A DNA stretch of 64,000 nt from Apostichopus japonicus (lineage: Eukaryota; Echinodermata; Holothuroidea; Aspidochirotida; Stichopodidae): positions 39,953,611 to 40,017,610 of the forward strand of contig NC_092576.1 in NCBI RefSeq assembly GCF_037975245.1, read 5' to 3'. The translations under genes were made by a program, and so were the position numbers. Positions 48,236-59,910 of this stretch are shown here, piece by piece. Each line of letters opens with the position of its first letter. Within the stretch, counting starts at the first letter, position 1. The notes under the pieces are model-generated. The model did not search any database. It was not told where the DNA came from and saw nothing but the letters and a program-made list of their open reading frames with translations.

Positions 48236-48877
48236 CACCCGATACACATAACTAGTACAATAACTACTGCTCTTGTTCCACAATCATGCATCAGTAACTA
48301 CTGTGCTGTGTGCGCAACATGGTAAGATTGTTACAGGTGGCAGAGTAATTACTACAAAGCTGTTACACGTGCAACTACGAGTCCGAAAGGTGAAAATGCG
48401 AGGCGGCTGGGTAACGAAGACTGCTCCATAGCCGTACAATACGGAGTGCATGGTCGGCGCTGGCACATCACGTAGCCGACACACTGCAGCAAATAACTAT
48501 ACTGTATGCGAGATTCAGATGGTAGCCTAACTTTTTTTATAATCGCATTAGTAAATCCATTTGATTGAAACATTCTTCACAGACAGGTGAGTGTGCAAGT
48601 CTCACATAGATACTCAAAATGGGACCTAAGGTGGGGAGGGGAACCTAGCTTAGCCTTATGGGTAGTCCCACGTCTAAATTAGGCCGTAATATAGTAATAG
48701 TTTACCACGTCAAATACTCATAGACTCCTGGTCCAGTCGCGCAGTTCTTTGTTTCACATGGGAACGTGTAACAGCATTGCAGTAATGTTACCGTGTTACG
48801 AACACAGCGCAGTAGCTACTGATACACGGTTGTGGAGCATGAACAGTAGTTACTGTTCTAACTACGAGTATCGGGTG
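48236..48877. repeat. foldback element with 125-base arms
   Basis: The left arm (48,236 to about 48,355) recurs inverted at the right (about 48,755-48,877). Shared blocks include CACCCGATAC, CAGTAGTTACTG-type, TTACCRTGTT and CACAGCRCAGTAGYTACTGAT. The loop of about 400 bases has no gene. No clear target duplication, so the edges may be a few bases out. It lies between exons D1 and C. Confidence 0.7.
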
Positions 48878-49057
48878 AAGCATCGCATTTCTGCCTCCGG
48901 AATATTCCATACCAGAGGACAATCTGCACCCTCTAGTATACTGCCTTTACTTTGATAATTAACCACGCCTTTCTCCCTACCCTAAGTTTACTTTACATGT
49001 TACTATTATCTGCACAGTGTAAAGTTATAAATATAACAAATAACAAATACTACCAAC

Positions 49058-49101
49058 CTTGCTCCATACACCAGATGATAAATCAAGATAACAGGCGTCA
49101 G
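49058..49101 (-). CDS. receptor exon D1
   Basis: 44 bases (phase 1 in, 0 out) encoding ADACYLDLSSGVWSK. It resembles the end of D2 (F.LD..SGGW) and fits the phase gap between B1 and C. The donor GTTGGT is poor, so this exon is tentative. Confidence 0.45.
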
Positions 49102-50103
49102 CTGATGATATTACTGTACAATAAAACATACATTCCACAAAATTAATAAAACAAAGATAAGCATATAAAAAATAAGTGACGGGTCATTTGAATATTGCTT
49201 ATTCTTCCATATTTCATTTCAATAAACAATATACAATGAAACTGTACGGTACTATCTCGTCAAGTAAATTTGACTTATGATGTGTGTGAGTAATAACAAA
49301 CACTGAGTTAATCCACTGATGACGGAGAAGGGAGGGTTGGGGGTGGGGTTAATCCTTCTAAATATGTATTCTCATTGTTCCCTAGGCTAATACCTCTAGC
49401 GCGGAGTCCTAACTTTTATCTTAATATTTACATGTTCAATAACTAACTGAGAAAGCTGCTTTAATTTCAGTAATATAAAGGGACTCAATTTTCAATCACA
49501 AAAACTTAATAAACTGATCCGTCGATGAATTTACATTCTGTGAATTCAGTTTAAGGAATGCTTGTCAAAGGAGAGATACTTTTTGGGAAAACTACCCCTT
49601 CCACTTTCAGGAATCTCTTTTTCAGCTCTCGCAATTTGGGCTTTTGTTCTTTATCGCCGTGTACCAGTAGGAAAAAAAAAACAAATGCATGTTTCTGCTA
49701 GTAGACATTTAGATCAAAATCACAGGGTGAGTTGGTTAACAATTGTCTTTCAAAGTTGGTATTATCTCAAGAACATAAGCCTGATTTTATGGGATTACTC
49801 TCAATAGCCTGTACAGTAACTGATGCTTGTTGTCATTCAGGAAAATACCACTGGGAACTTGATATTAGACATTCGATTTTTAAAGGACTTGTATGGGTTC
49901 GCAAGTGACTAACGTTGTAAAATTATATTCATGTTAATTGCAGCTTAGATCAAGATTTGAAGGTTAGTATACAAAAGTAGAAAAATCAAAATATAATTTT
50001 GCCCTTCCTTACCCAACCTTTGTAACCTACTGAGAAACAAAGTGACATATTTTGTTTCAAAATAAATTATCTGAATGACTAATATTGCAAATACGAACTG
50101 GAC
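49102..50103. other. receptor intron B1-D1, nothing else seen
   Basis: AT-rich intron with no additional exon or repeat recognised. Confidence 0.5.
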
Positions 50104-50180
50104 CTTTAATATTCCTTGAACGTGCTTCTTCTGGAATGATATCTGGCTTGATCGATGACGCCAATGAACAGCCGTGAAGC
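50104..50180 (-). CDS. receptor exon B1
   Basis: 77 bases (phase 2 in, 1 out) encoding LHGCSLASSIKPDI, then IPEEARSRNIK. Same length and phases as B2, with the shared pattern C.L.SS......SRN.K / SQNVK. Acceptor CTCAAG, donor GTCCAG (weak but repeated in position in B2). Confidence 0.65.
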
Positions 50181-51135
50181 CTTGAGAGGGAAAAAAGAAC
50201 ACAGTTAATAAATACATTTGACATGTTATTAAATAAAATAATATCTTGTGCCATTACGGCAATATTGAGTTGGATATGAATGGATTTATTTTCATCCTTT
50301 CAGTTGTGAAGAGAGCTGTTTGGAAGGTGTGGATATATCGGCCCACTTTTGGTGACGATTCATAAAAAAACATGATTGTACACAAATGGTTATATATCTC
50401 GCAATGCATAAACTTACAGAATATTATAATAATATCAACAAGCCGTCCTTATACACCATACCAGGAATATGATAAAGAAACACACAGTGCGGTAAAATAC
50501 AGCATCATATGCGTCCCTGACTATTTTACTTTTACAAAACACACTTATCTAGACCAAACACTGAATTGCCCTCATTGAAACCACGGGAGCTCCATTAAAA
50601 CGAATATAACTAAACAATGCACCCCTTCTCCCTTCTACTATTACAAAGAAAAGTGTCCATCATAATGTCCTATATTGTGTTTTCGACATATAGAATTTCG
50701 GCATGTCTGTCGGACACAGCATATGATATTTGTTTCCTCATTTTAAATTGCTCATTTTTTTACTTATTTGTCTGTGGTTTTACTTTGAGTTGGTTTAAAG
50801 TACGAAGGTAAAGTCTTATTCAATTTATTCTCCCTCTGATACCCATCCACTCTACCTTCACACATGGAAAACAATGTTTAAAAGAAGTTGTAAATAGCAA
50901 AGTAACTATTGTAAAATATTGATTAACAAATTCGCATTTTAAGGTATATTCCAATTTACAAATCCTTTAAAGCAGCGTAACAATATAATTTACACGTTTT
51001 TAAATATTACTTTCATTAACTCAACTGGAGTAGAATATGACTGCACGAGGCCCTGCTCATAGTCCCCTTATACATGTACCTCTATCGTTAACCCTCTCAC
51101 CCCACAAAGGGCATGTAAGGTGATTTACCGCTTAC

Positions 51136-51338
51136 CATAGTGACTTGAATCTTGGTGACATCATTCCATAGTGTATTAATCCAACCACTTCTTTCTCGCT
51201 AAGTTCATTGCTATTTCTGATTATGGATATCTTCTCTACTGACGATAGGCTTGGTACACCAAAACCGGACTCAAGTCTGATATCTTTACCGTCAAATTTC
51301 CTGAAGGACCGGTTTAAGCATAAATGAGCTATTGGTAT
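51136..51338 (-). CDS. receptor exon A1 (C-terminal repeat module)
   Basis: 67 codons plus two bases (phase 0 in, 2 out). It starts IPIAHLCLNRSF and contains LESGFGVPSLSSVEKISI and NELSEKEVVGLI. It is a clear paralogue of exon A2 (IPI, SSGL.LP..TSIE, E....EV..I). Acceptor TTCTTTAG, donor GTAAGC. The function of this region is unknown; it occupies the place where NLRs carry leucine-rich repeats. Confidence 0.75.
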
Positions 51339-53388
51339 CTAAAGAATAGGAAAGAAAGATCAGAAATGTTTCCTTTATAATAAACTAATACATAGTAAGC
51401 CTATAGCATATATTCCACATGTATGACACATTAAATCACACAATAATCAACGAACGGCATTGTATTTAAGTAAACAAGCAATATACATAAAATCGTGTTG
51501 TATTCTATAAGTTTTTAACTCATAAACTTCACAATTTAATGATAACTGAACAATTTTTGTTTTTGAGATTTGCTTTTGTACGCACGTTTTATTTAATTCA
51601 ATGCAAACAGTTATAAAACAATGTGTCCACGATTGATTCGAACTGTATTGTGACTAAAATGTTATCATGTTTTATGCCACTCGACGGAATAATATAGCAC
51701 ATTTGTGTTTGAAATCTGATCATTTTTTTTCCAGATAAAATAATTAAGACCCAGCACTAGTGTTACACTTCTTACATTTATTACTGTGGGATCCAGTCAG
51801 TATATGCATGTAACAATAGACACATCAGCCGAGGAAGACAACGTTTCCTGACTTGTCATCTAGAGGCCTGCAGTTCATCATTTATAGTCCAACTAAATAT
51901 TTCTGATAGCAAAAGATGTTGGTAATAACTACTTTCACTTTGCAACCAATGTTTCAACATTCACAAGATATAATTGACGGTATCAAATAGGTTGTGTGCA
52001 TACATGTTTTTATTCATGAAACTTAGCAAACCCAAACGAACAACAATAACAATTATATGTTCAGGAATAATTTAGCTCCCTCCCTCTGGTATTCTTGCAG
52101 TGGTTTTAATAATTTATTTCCCTTTTTTTTTATTTCCCCTAAAAATATACGGCTAATCCAGCCGATACCGGACACTTTGATGCCGTGAGTTCCCTCGACA
52201 ATGGACTTCAGTTTTCGGGATTCAAAAAGGCAGTTCGACAGTCCAAGATGTGGCTTATCGCTATTTCTTGTAACTAATTGTATACTTTTCACAAGATAAA
52301 ATTATAACCGTAGTACTTTGAAACAAATACTCAGTCTGAGAGATATATTTTTTTTCTCGAAATCTCTCCAATCGGATTGGCATATCGATAGACTCTAGGC
52401 AACCCAATTAGAAAATTTTGATTAGAAAAATTTGCTAACTCTAATTTAAATAAAAGAAAAAATGTTAGCAAACTGCTTATCCACAAGAGAGCCTGTGTAA
52501 GAGAATGTGTAGAAGTTAGTTGGCCTGATGTTTTGATCCAGCAGAATCTTCTTCAGAGGCTAAATGACAGTAAATGCAGACAACACTTTGAAATTTTTAT
52601 TATATTTTCGAAATGAGTCGAAAGTAAAAGAATATTTTTTTTGTATTAACAATGTTTTGATAATAACATATATAGACATCACGAACACAAAATTATCTAT
52701 ATTTTTGTTTCATTACAGGCAAGCTATTATGTAAGGTTAACAAATGTGAATTGATACTTCATGAAACCCCCTTTCTTGGCAAGGAAGGCGAGAGGTGAGG
52801 GAGGGGTTGTTCAATGTTCATGGCGATCTAGCGAGTGTTATTTTCTACGTTAAATGGTGCCGTTGTGGTAATCTCTTTGGAGGCATATAGTTATTTTATG
52901 ACATATAAGAAAAAAATGGACACCGTTGCAGCTTAGTTCATAAAATAGTCACCTAGTCCATTATACTAGTTCTACATTTGACACGTAACGTCAAAACAAT
53001 AAGCAATTTGAAGGCAACGTGAACATGGTTATTTGAAAAGGACACTTTCAATGAATCATTTGTCGACGTTGAATTGATTCAACTATTGCTTTCGGTAGAT
53101 ATGAAGTTTTAATTTGTTAAAGTAACAAATGTTAAAATTGTAGGAGTTGTATCTTAAGATGGTGTATAAATAATCGCACGTTGCATGTTGAGTACAATAA
53201 TTGCAAACGGTATTGGTGTTCAGCAAGTGCTGACCGTCTTGGCCTACATTTGACTTTGTAAGAAATACTTCCCGGTACGGTTGAGATCATGGTATGAGGT
53301 TGTTTTTGTTATTTAAACCTGCCTTTTTAGGTTAGTGATCGTATTCTATATAGCTATTAAACACGTTATTTGGTAAAATGTTACTTAC
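51339..53388. other. receptor intron NACHT-A1, nothing clear
   Basis: A minus-strand frame at 52,053-52,292 follows a possible acceptor, but it has no homology I can name and no phase need; I do not call it an exon. Confidence 0.5.
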
Positions 53389-54905
53389 CTGATTTTTCGA
53401 TGCAACATCTAGTACTTTTAGAATAGATCTCTGTAGTAGTTTACTATCGTCCTTATGAATGTCTGTTCTTTCATACGAAACTAAATCAGGAACTGATTCT
53501 AGAAATGTGTCAGTTTTGTCTTCCTGTTCTAGCATGCACAAAATTGCAAACTTTTTACTTTCTCCTTTTTGCTGCAGGTATTGGATAATTTTCTCCCCGG
53601 CAATGTTGTTAATTCCACACGCAAATCTGTACAAATACTGCAGGTCAAAAGGATCTAAATTTTGAAACAACTGGTTGATACAATCAGTATTTTCATCAGA
53701 TAATTGTTCTGCAAGGTAATGTGCAGCATACCACTCACAAACGGTTTTGTGATAAAAGTGAACCTCTGTTTTGTACTGAATATGGTCTTGTGCGTTTTGT
53801 GTGTCCGCTATAGTTAGAACTTCTTCTGCCACGAATATACCAATACGAAGATACTGATCGTAGAACTCATGCCCTAACTGATTGCGAAGCTGCTCACGAT
53901 TCCAAACAAGTTTCTGATTCTTTTCACTCAAAGCTTCAAAAGCGATCTTGTCTAGTACGTTGTGTTCATGTTCCAATAACTCAAAGTTTGTGACATTTTC
54001 GTCTTTCATTTTATTCTTCATATGACTGTGAAAGCAAGAAATCATATACCGGAAAAAACTAGTTACAGAATCGAATGTTAAAGAATGTTCGTCTTCGTAT
54101 GTCATGTGTGCAAACATAACAAAGAATAGAGGAACCTGACAAAGGTCATCAAGAACGGGATTTTCCTCCAATTTTCTCATGATTCTATCCACTGCTTCTC
54201 CATATGTTCCAACGACAGCCTTTTCAACATACTTTCTACGCGCCGCTTCACCGAACCCTGTAAGCCGAACTCGGTCTGAGTGAGGTGCAAACGTTTTTGG
54301 TACACAAGATGGTCTTGTCGTTAGAATGACGTTAAACCCTTGAAACATATTTTTCTTCATGATGTGATAAATGTCTGTTTCTGTACTCTCTTGATCGGGA
54401 TACTCGTCAAAGCCATCGAGTAAAACCAACACGGATTTCATTTGATTCAATATTTCTTTTATATCTTCCTCACTGATATTTGAATCCCTCGGTAGAATGA
54501 ATTGTCTAATCGCACTAAAAATTGATTTAACTCCTCCAAGTTGCCGTAGACGTAAATATATAATAACGTCTACTTCCTTTAACGGTGATGTAGGGATGGA
54601 TTTGCACCAGTTATAAAGTAACTGTAAAGTCAACGTTGACTTGCCGTAGCCAGGTTCACCTTCAAGAATCTGTCGCTTCGTTTTTAAACAGTTTTCTTTG
54701 ACTAATTCTTGATAGGATAACAATTTATCCCACTGTGCCTTTCCTTCAGATAAACCTGTCATTGATTTAATACCGCCCTCAACAAATACCTTGTCCACGC
54801 AATACATCCTATCTTTAATGTAGGGGATTGGTTGCACAGAATCATACAATATTTCATAGTTTGCTTTTAAGTGTCCGATGAAGTGCTCAGCTTTCTCCGA
54901 GTAAT
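53389..54905 (-). CDS. receptor exon: NACHT NTPase domain
   Basis: 505 whole codons without a stop. An N-terminal lead-in (YDSVQPIPYIKDR, CVDKVFVEGG) is followed by Walker A GEPGYGKST (about 54,634-54,660) and Walker B LVLLDGFDEYPD (about 54,400-54,429). The arginine sensor-like ILTTRPS comes next, then the winged-helix and helical regions, with NPVLDDLCQVPLFFVMF and FYHKTVCEWYAAHYLAEQL. These are the marks of a NACHT NTPase of the NLR type, which binds ATP and oligomerises on activation. The exon starts after TTATCACAG (phase 1) and ends VASKNQ before GTAAGT (phase 0). The nearest relatives I recall are invertebrate, echinoderm-type NLRs. Confidence 0.93.
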
Positions 54906-55357
54906 CTGTGATAAGAAAAACCGTGGTTAGCAATGTATGTAATAAGTTTCAAATATATGGACTCGTTAATAATTTGAAATAAAATGTATCAAACTTAACC
55001 CTTTTTGGCGGGCAGCGTCACTCTGAATTAACCAGACTCTTCACAATAAAGATTTTAGATAAATACAAAATATCAACATATCCATCAGTGACATGTGCTA
55101 GATATCCTTTGGTAGAACTACATGACAAGTATCATAACATATCATTCACCAGAATAGAGTGTGCCTATATGTGTACTCATAATTTAGCGATAATGTATCT
55201 CGGAATCACGTAGGATTACATAATTTTTACTACAATACAGTGTTTACGATGTTAGGTGCTTATAAAAGGTTGATTACTTGTTCTTTGTTTTGTTAGTGTA
55301 ATGTATATTACCAATTTACGATATTAAAGTCAAGTTAATATTTTCTGCAACACATAC

Positions 55358-55379
55358 CATTTTCCAGCATTGGGATACC
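55358..55379 (-). CDS. receptor microexon, 22 bases
   Basis: Bounded by TTTTTCACAG and GTATGT, it encodes GIPMLEN plus one base. Its length (3n+1) is what is needed to join the linker exon (phase 0) to the NACHT exon (phase 1). If it is skipped, the NACHT exon is read out of frame and stops after 13 codons. Confidence 0.6.
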
Positions 55380-55684
55380 CTGTGAAAAAGAAAACCATAC
55401 CACTGGTTTTAATATACTTTAACACGATAACATAAAGTCTTATATTTTGCATCAATAATACTTCCCACAGCGATCTCACTTTTCTACGTTTGCTTTTATA
55501 TGGAGCTAAGTGTCTAAAATTTGTTGAATTTAATGGAGGCTGTTTGACACACATTGTACAGTTGCCGATATGATGTATCTTATTAGCGAAGAATGTATGC
55601 CGAAATATTACACAATATGACTATTGGTTGCAAGAGGGACAACAGCAATAATTCCGACAATATCGAATGTGAATTTATCGCATG

Positions 55685-55692
<8 letters not shown>

Positions 55693-55765
<73 letters not shown>
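55693..55765. repeat. (TA)n microsatellite
   Basis: About 36 uninterrupted TA dinucleotides between the linker exon and the microexon of the receptor gene. Confidence 0.95.
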
Positions 55766-55767
<2 letters not shown>

Positions 55768-55980
55768 AAGTGTAAATGGCGCTTCAGTGTATAATGAATA
55801 CTTGCTCACATCTTTAGATGATGAAAGTGATAATACAGTGTCATGAAAACAAATAATAATTACAAATCAACTCCAGTCAAGAACCGCGAAAAGAGTAACC
55901 TAGTTTTCTGCTTCAAGAATATAGTGACTGCCTACTTCAGTTATAAAAAAAAGAAAGTACAGTATATTAATAAACATTAC

Positions 55981-56030
55981 CTCACTTTCTGCATCACCAC
56001 CTTGAATTCGTTTTATATTATTTTTCCTCG
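55981..56030 (-). CDS. receptor exon: juxtamembrane linker
   Basis: A 50-base exon (phase 1 in, 0 out) encoding A-RKNNIKRIQGGDAESE. It continues the basic stop-transfer region after the helix. Acceptor CTTTTCAG, donor GTAATG. Confidence 0.65.
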
Positions 56031-56569
56031 CTGAAAAGAATACAGAAATTTATTAAAAATCCTGATGTAGAATGTTGTAGGTAGCTAAAGATGTTGTCAT
56101 GGAACAAATTCTTACTTGACTTGCATGGTTTGTGTGAATCTTTTACAAATAACAATTTTCGGTAAATCTGAAGTTTAGTTCTTGTACAGAAATAGATCAA
56201 TTTGACCCTGAAGTAATTGTGCAATGAACCTTGCATCCTCTGTTCTATTTATATAGCAAAAAATCATAATCTTGATAAAGAGTTGTGCAGTATTCAATCT
56301 ACCAGAAGCAACGTTAAGGCGACTGTTTGTGCAAACGTCATGTGTAGTTCACACGATTGACATGTACATTAATTCACTTATAAAGGAATTTACTTGAACA
56401 GAGTGTTCTGTACGTATTATTATCCATATTACCATGCTTTCTATGTTGACATATTGTAGCTACGTCTAGTATTCTACGTTTGTATGCATTTCTGTTGTAG
56501 TTGAAAAATGCTGATAAACACATATAACCAAATATGTATAACTTGTGTTACATTAATAGTATTACGTAC

Positions 56570-56680
56570 CTCTTATTCTGCATACAATCACCACAACGAC
56601 TATGATGATTATGATCAACAGAACCAATACGGCGATTATGGTTATTATGAAGATGTGTGTTCCCTGCTCTGTGGGAAGCA
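56570..56680 (-). CDS. receptor exon: transmembrane helix
   Basis: A 1-1 phase exon coding for a short linker (VLPTEQGTH) and about 24 unbroken hydrophobic residues (IFIITIIAVLVLLIIIIIVV onwards), closed by CRIR on the cytoplasmic side. One helix with positive residues after it indicates type I topology. Acceptor ATTTATAG and donor GTACGT. Confidence 0.85.
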
Positions 56681-56778
56681 CTATAAATAAAAGAAAAATG
56701 TGGAATGGTCATAAATAACAAGTAATCACGGAAACACTTCACAAAGCTGTGCATTAAATGCAACGTGTATTGGCTTAC

Positions 56779-57117
56779 CATTTGGAAAGAGCAGATCAAT
56801 CTTCGTAGAAAGGCTGAATAGTTCAGCATTCTCTCCTACAGCACGACACTCTACGGTAACTTTATTTTGAGTTCTTTTAGTAAAGTCAAAATTAACAGTC
56901 AGAGATATATCATACAAGTCACCCATCTGTGTCACCGTAAATTGATGTTGTGTAAAGTCAATGGGTGTTTGCTCTTGAACGGCTCTCCATTCAAGAGCCA
57001 CTTTAGGTTTTATTCCAAGCACCGAGCAAGTCAAAACTTCCTGGGGTTGTTTCTCCAGGACGCAATATTGTTGGTGATTACATCCATCTATCACTGGAAA
57101 AACTGGAGTTGGATCAA
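56779..57117 (-). CDS. receptor exon: Ig-like domain 3
   Basis: A 1-1 phase exon of 112 whole codons. It starts VDPTPVFPVIDGCNH, then CVLEK, and carries LTCSV...LEWRAV...VECRAVGEN, the Cys-Trp-Cys Ig core. Its start repeats the VIxxC....CV pattern of domain 1, so domains 1 and 3 are probably duplicates of one type, with the extra cysteines likely to form a further disulphide. Acceptor TTTCAG and donor GTAAGC are canonical. A CR1-like LINE fragment lies in the intron between this exon and the one before it. Confidence 0.8.
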
Positions 57118-57369
57118 CTGAAAGGAAATAATACATGAAATGTATAATGTTTGTACATTTGGTGTTAGATTTCGAGTCTATGGTTCCCGAAACTGTTATG
57201 AGGTCGAATGGCTTACAGCATTAAAGGAATCAAACTATGTGCCCGAACGAACAAATATCTTGCGATGCTGCATTTCTTCTATCAACATTCAGAATATGCC
57301 TAATAGTTTACCATTTAATCACAGTACAAACTATGTGTTGCCACAAACCGACACAAGGCATAGTTTAGT

Positions 57370-58250
57370 TTTGTTTAGTAGGAAAAAAAAGGATCAGGAG
57401 GGACACTTAAGTCCCCATCAAGGACCATATAGAGAGAGAAGAAAAAACTGAAGACACAAACACTCAGACCCGATTACAATGCTTAAAGTGCTTGTCCAAA
57501 GCATTCTTAAACCCATCTTTCTCAACTTTCTCAGGCAAACCATTCCACTCATTCACAACCCTATTAGAAAAAAAGTTATGCCGAATATTAATCCTACTAT
57601 GTGACTTTTGGAGTTTAAGACAATGACCTATGGTACACTAGCAAACATGAAAAAGTCGGTAAAGGATAAATTGTCGAACCATACACAATCTTGAAAACCT
57701 GGATCAAGTCCCCACGTAACCTCCTAAGCTCCAGTGTGGTGAGATTCAACAGTTGTAACCGCCAATAATAAGGAACACTCTTTAAGGAACTAATCATCCT
57801 AGTAGCCCTCCTCTGGACTTTTTCAAGTACTTCCTTATCCTTAGCAAAATATGGGTTCCAAGCCTGCACAGCATACCCCAGATGAAACCTAACCAACTGC
57901 TTATAAAGCCTAACTACGATGTCCTCTTTCAGGAAACTGAAGTTCCTCTTGATCATACCTAAAACCCTATTAACTCTTTTAGCAGCTTCAAGACAATGTT
58001 TAGAAGGTTGCAGAGATGAGTCAATGTAGATACCTAGGTCTCTTTCAACGGAGACCTCCTGTAACTCCACACCGTTAAAAGTGTATGTAAACTGTTGGTT
58101 ACTACTACCAGTGTGCATTACCTTGCATTTATCAATATTAAAAAGCATTTGCCACCCCTGAGACCAGGTAAAAACCTTATCCAAATCCGTTTGAAAGGCA
58201 TGACACATGTGCAGGTATCTAGATTTATACGTCAGTTTGTTTTGTCTATG
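57370..58250 (-). pseudogene. CR1/Rex-like LINE fragment, 5' truncated
   Basis: Thumb and C-terminal reverse transcriptase region: KVFTWSQGWQMLFNIDKCKV and MHTG, ERDLGIYIDSSL, LVRFHLGYAVQAWNPYFAKD, VQRRATRMI and TLELRRLRGDLIQVFKIVYG. After a frame break FFSNRVVNEWNGLPEKV and HFKHCNR end the protein. The 5' end is cut at about 58,250, before the catalytic box. It lies sense-oriented in the Ig2-Ig3 intron. Confidence 0.85.
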
Positions 58251-58738
58251 CAAATTTACTTGCGACTGTAGTGTAAATTATAAGACTGCATCTTTTACGA
58301 GGAAGAACGGATTCGCCACAATTTTCCAAGGTATTGATACACAAACAGAAATTATCAGTATAACATGGCCAATTCCTAATAGAATATATACGGTGTCCAC
58401 GGGAGATTTCAATTATCTTCATTCCATGTAGATTTGACTTGTACTGACATGGATAGTGTTATTGGCTCATTGATTGCCTGATAGAAATTAAGCAACAGGG
58501 AACTGAAAGAAATCGAACAGACAGGGGTGTGTGAGAAAGATAAATATTGATAAAAAGCCCATAACATGCTTTCATTGAAACTGATTATGAACTAACATAG
58601 TAACAGTTTGATAATTTGATGAAACAGCGTTTTATGCACTTTGGGAAAATTTATGCAAATAACCATGTATTTATGCTATTATGGTGATTCGGTAGAGACT
58701 GAGAAGCATTAAAGATAAAATAATATAAATGATCTTAC

Positions 58739-59392
58739 CCATCACAAGCACATCGTACAGCACAATGCCGCCACTGACACCGTTATCGTAAACACACGCG
58801 TAGAGTCCTTCGTGTTCTACCAACGTGTTCTGTAAAGAAAGACTGCCCTCATCTTCTAGTTTGTATTCCTTGTTGCTGATTTTTGTGTGATTACTTTTCT
58901 GAAAGATGCTAACATACAGAGTTTCAAAAGCATCTTGTTGAGGTGACCACTTCCAAACGACTAAATTTATTCCAAGGTCTGTACAGGATAAATTCATCGG
59001 TTTATGGATCTTCAAATATATTCTAATGGGAGTTGCCAAAGAAGTGTAATCCATCCCTTTTTCAATCAAAAGAACGTTTTTGTCTTCCACTAGAATCAGT
59101 GGAACACTATTCGCTCGGCAGACCAGAAGACTTAAGACAGATGACTCCCCGAAAGAGAACGTTGTTGTAACATGTGATGTATATGTTACATTATCAGTTG
59201 TGAAATTCCTGTAGTTTGATGGTAGGATGTGATCGCCACCATGAGTTATTATCGTCCAACTTAATTTGACTGCAGGACGGCTGTCTCTGACAGAGCAGTT
59301 AACTTCAACGGAATCGGCTGTAGACTTAACACAGGTAGTACCGTATGTATTCAAACACTCCTCGATGACTGGAATGGTTATAGCTGGTTTCA
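58739..59392 (-). CDS. receptor exon: Ig-like domains 1 and 2
   Basis: 217 whole codons in a 1-1 phase exon, typical of shuffled extracellular modules. Domain 1 has the pattern VNCSV...LSWTI...LLVCRAN, with extra cysteines near its start (EECLN...TTCV). Domain 2 has NLSCTD...VWKW...EGLYACVYDNG, the classical C-W-YxC Ig core. N-glycosylation sequons (NCS, NFT, NVT, NLS, NHT) support an extracellular location. The acceptor is TTTTTTTTAG at 59,393, whose T-tract comes from an adjoining repeat. The donor is GTAAGA after 58,739. The preceding exon must supply a G and probably the signal peptide; it was not found. Confidence 0.8.
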
Positions 59393-59415
59393 CTAAAAAA
59401 AAAACAAAAAAAAAA

Positions 59416-59543
59416 ACAAGAGCATCAATGATGCAGTATCTCAATACTGGAAGTTCTAATTTCGATTGCTCGTTTCATATCTTTGCTCTGTCTCTACAAT
59501 TATCAATATCAATATATATAATATTTTTGGTCATATAGTTTGA
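59416..59543. repeat. dispersed repeat copy 1 (internally deleted)
   Basis: AGAGCATCAATGATGCAGTA...CTGTCTCTACAATT and then TTTTTGGTCATATAGTTT match the copy at 61,810-62,132, which has about 200 extra bases in the middle. The end next to exon Ig1 supplies the long T-tract of its splice acceptor. Confidence 0.75.
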
Positions 59544-59910
59544 CGTCAATGACAACAGTCAAATAAGAAGAGGCGAACAACTCCACCATATTCTTGATGC
59601 CCACCTTGAGAAAGCTAGGTCTATCGACCTACTGTACGTTACTCTAGACTGTAGTGGTGACTACCATCAAAACTGTGTACACTTCCAAGTATCAAAACAA
59701 CCCACGTTTTTCCTTCTCAATAATTTTGACATGAAGATTTCGTGGATTTATGACTTGGAAAAAATAATGTACAAGTAGATTACAAGTTTTTAATTGAAAG
59801 TGATGGGTGGCCTCCTCCTCCCCTTATAGCCACCCCAGTTCCTCTCCATATTAGTATTTTCTTTTAATTCTTTGAATATTTGATGTCAAACATCACAGGT
59901 TCAAAAGAAA

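Larger units (their letters stand above)
24952..59392 (-). other. gene model: Ig-TM-NACHT receptor (5' end missing)
   Basis: Fourteen minus-strand exons join without a frame error: Ig1+Ig2, Ig3, TM, cytoplasmic linker, microexon, NACHT, A1, B1, D1, C, A2, B2, D2 and the terminal exon. Phases at the joins run 1,1,1,0,1,0,2,1,0,0,2,1,0. The joined protein is about 1,185 residues before the missing 5' end. The layout predicts a type I membrane protein with extracellular Ig domains and a cytoplasmic NACHT ATPase, so ligand sensing and NLR-type oligomerisation would share one chain. The last four exons lie beyond a 10.8-kb transposon in the A2-B2 intron. The Ig-to-NACHT joins are the firmest; D1 and the last exon are the weakest. 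Confidence 0.7.

Noticed and set aside
52053-52292. 79-codon minus-strand frame between the NACHT exon and A1
   Set aside because: A possible acceptor exists, but NACHT and A1 already join in phase 0 and the frame has no match to the repeat module or any domain.
55593-55775. 60-codon frame ending in a Tyr-Ile repeat
   Set aside because: It is the translation of a TA microsatellite inside an intron.
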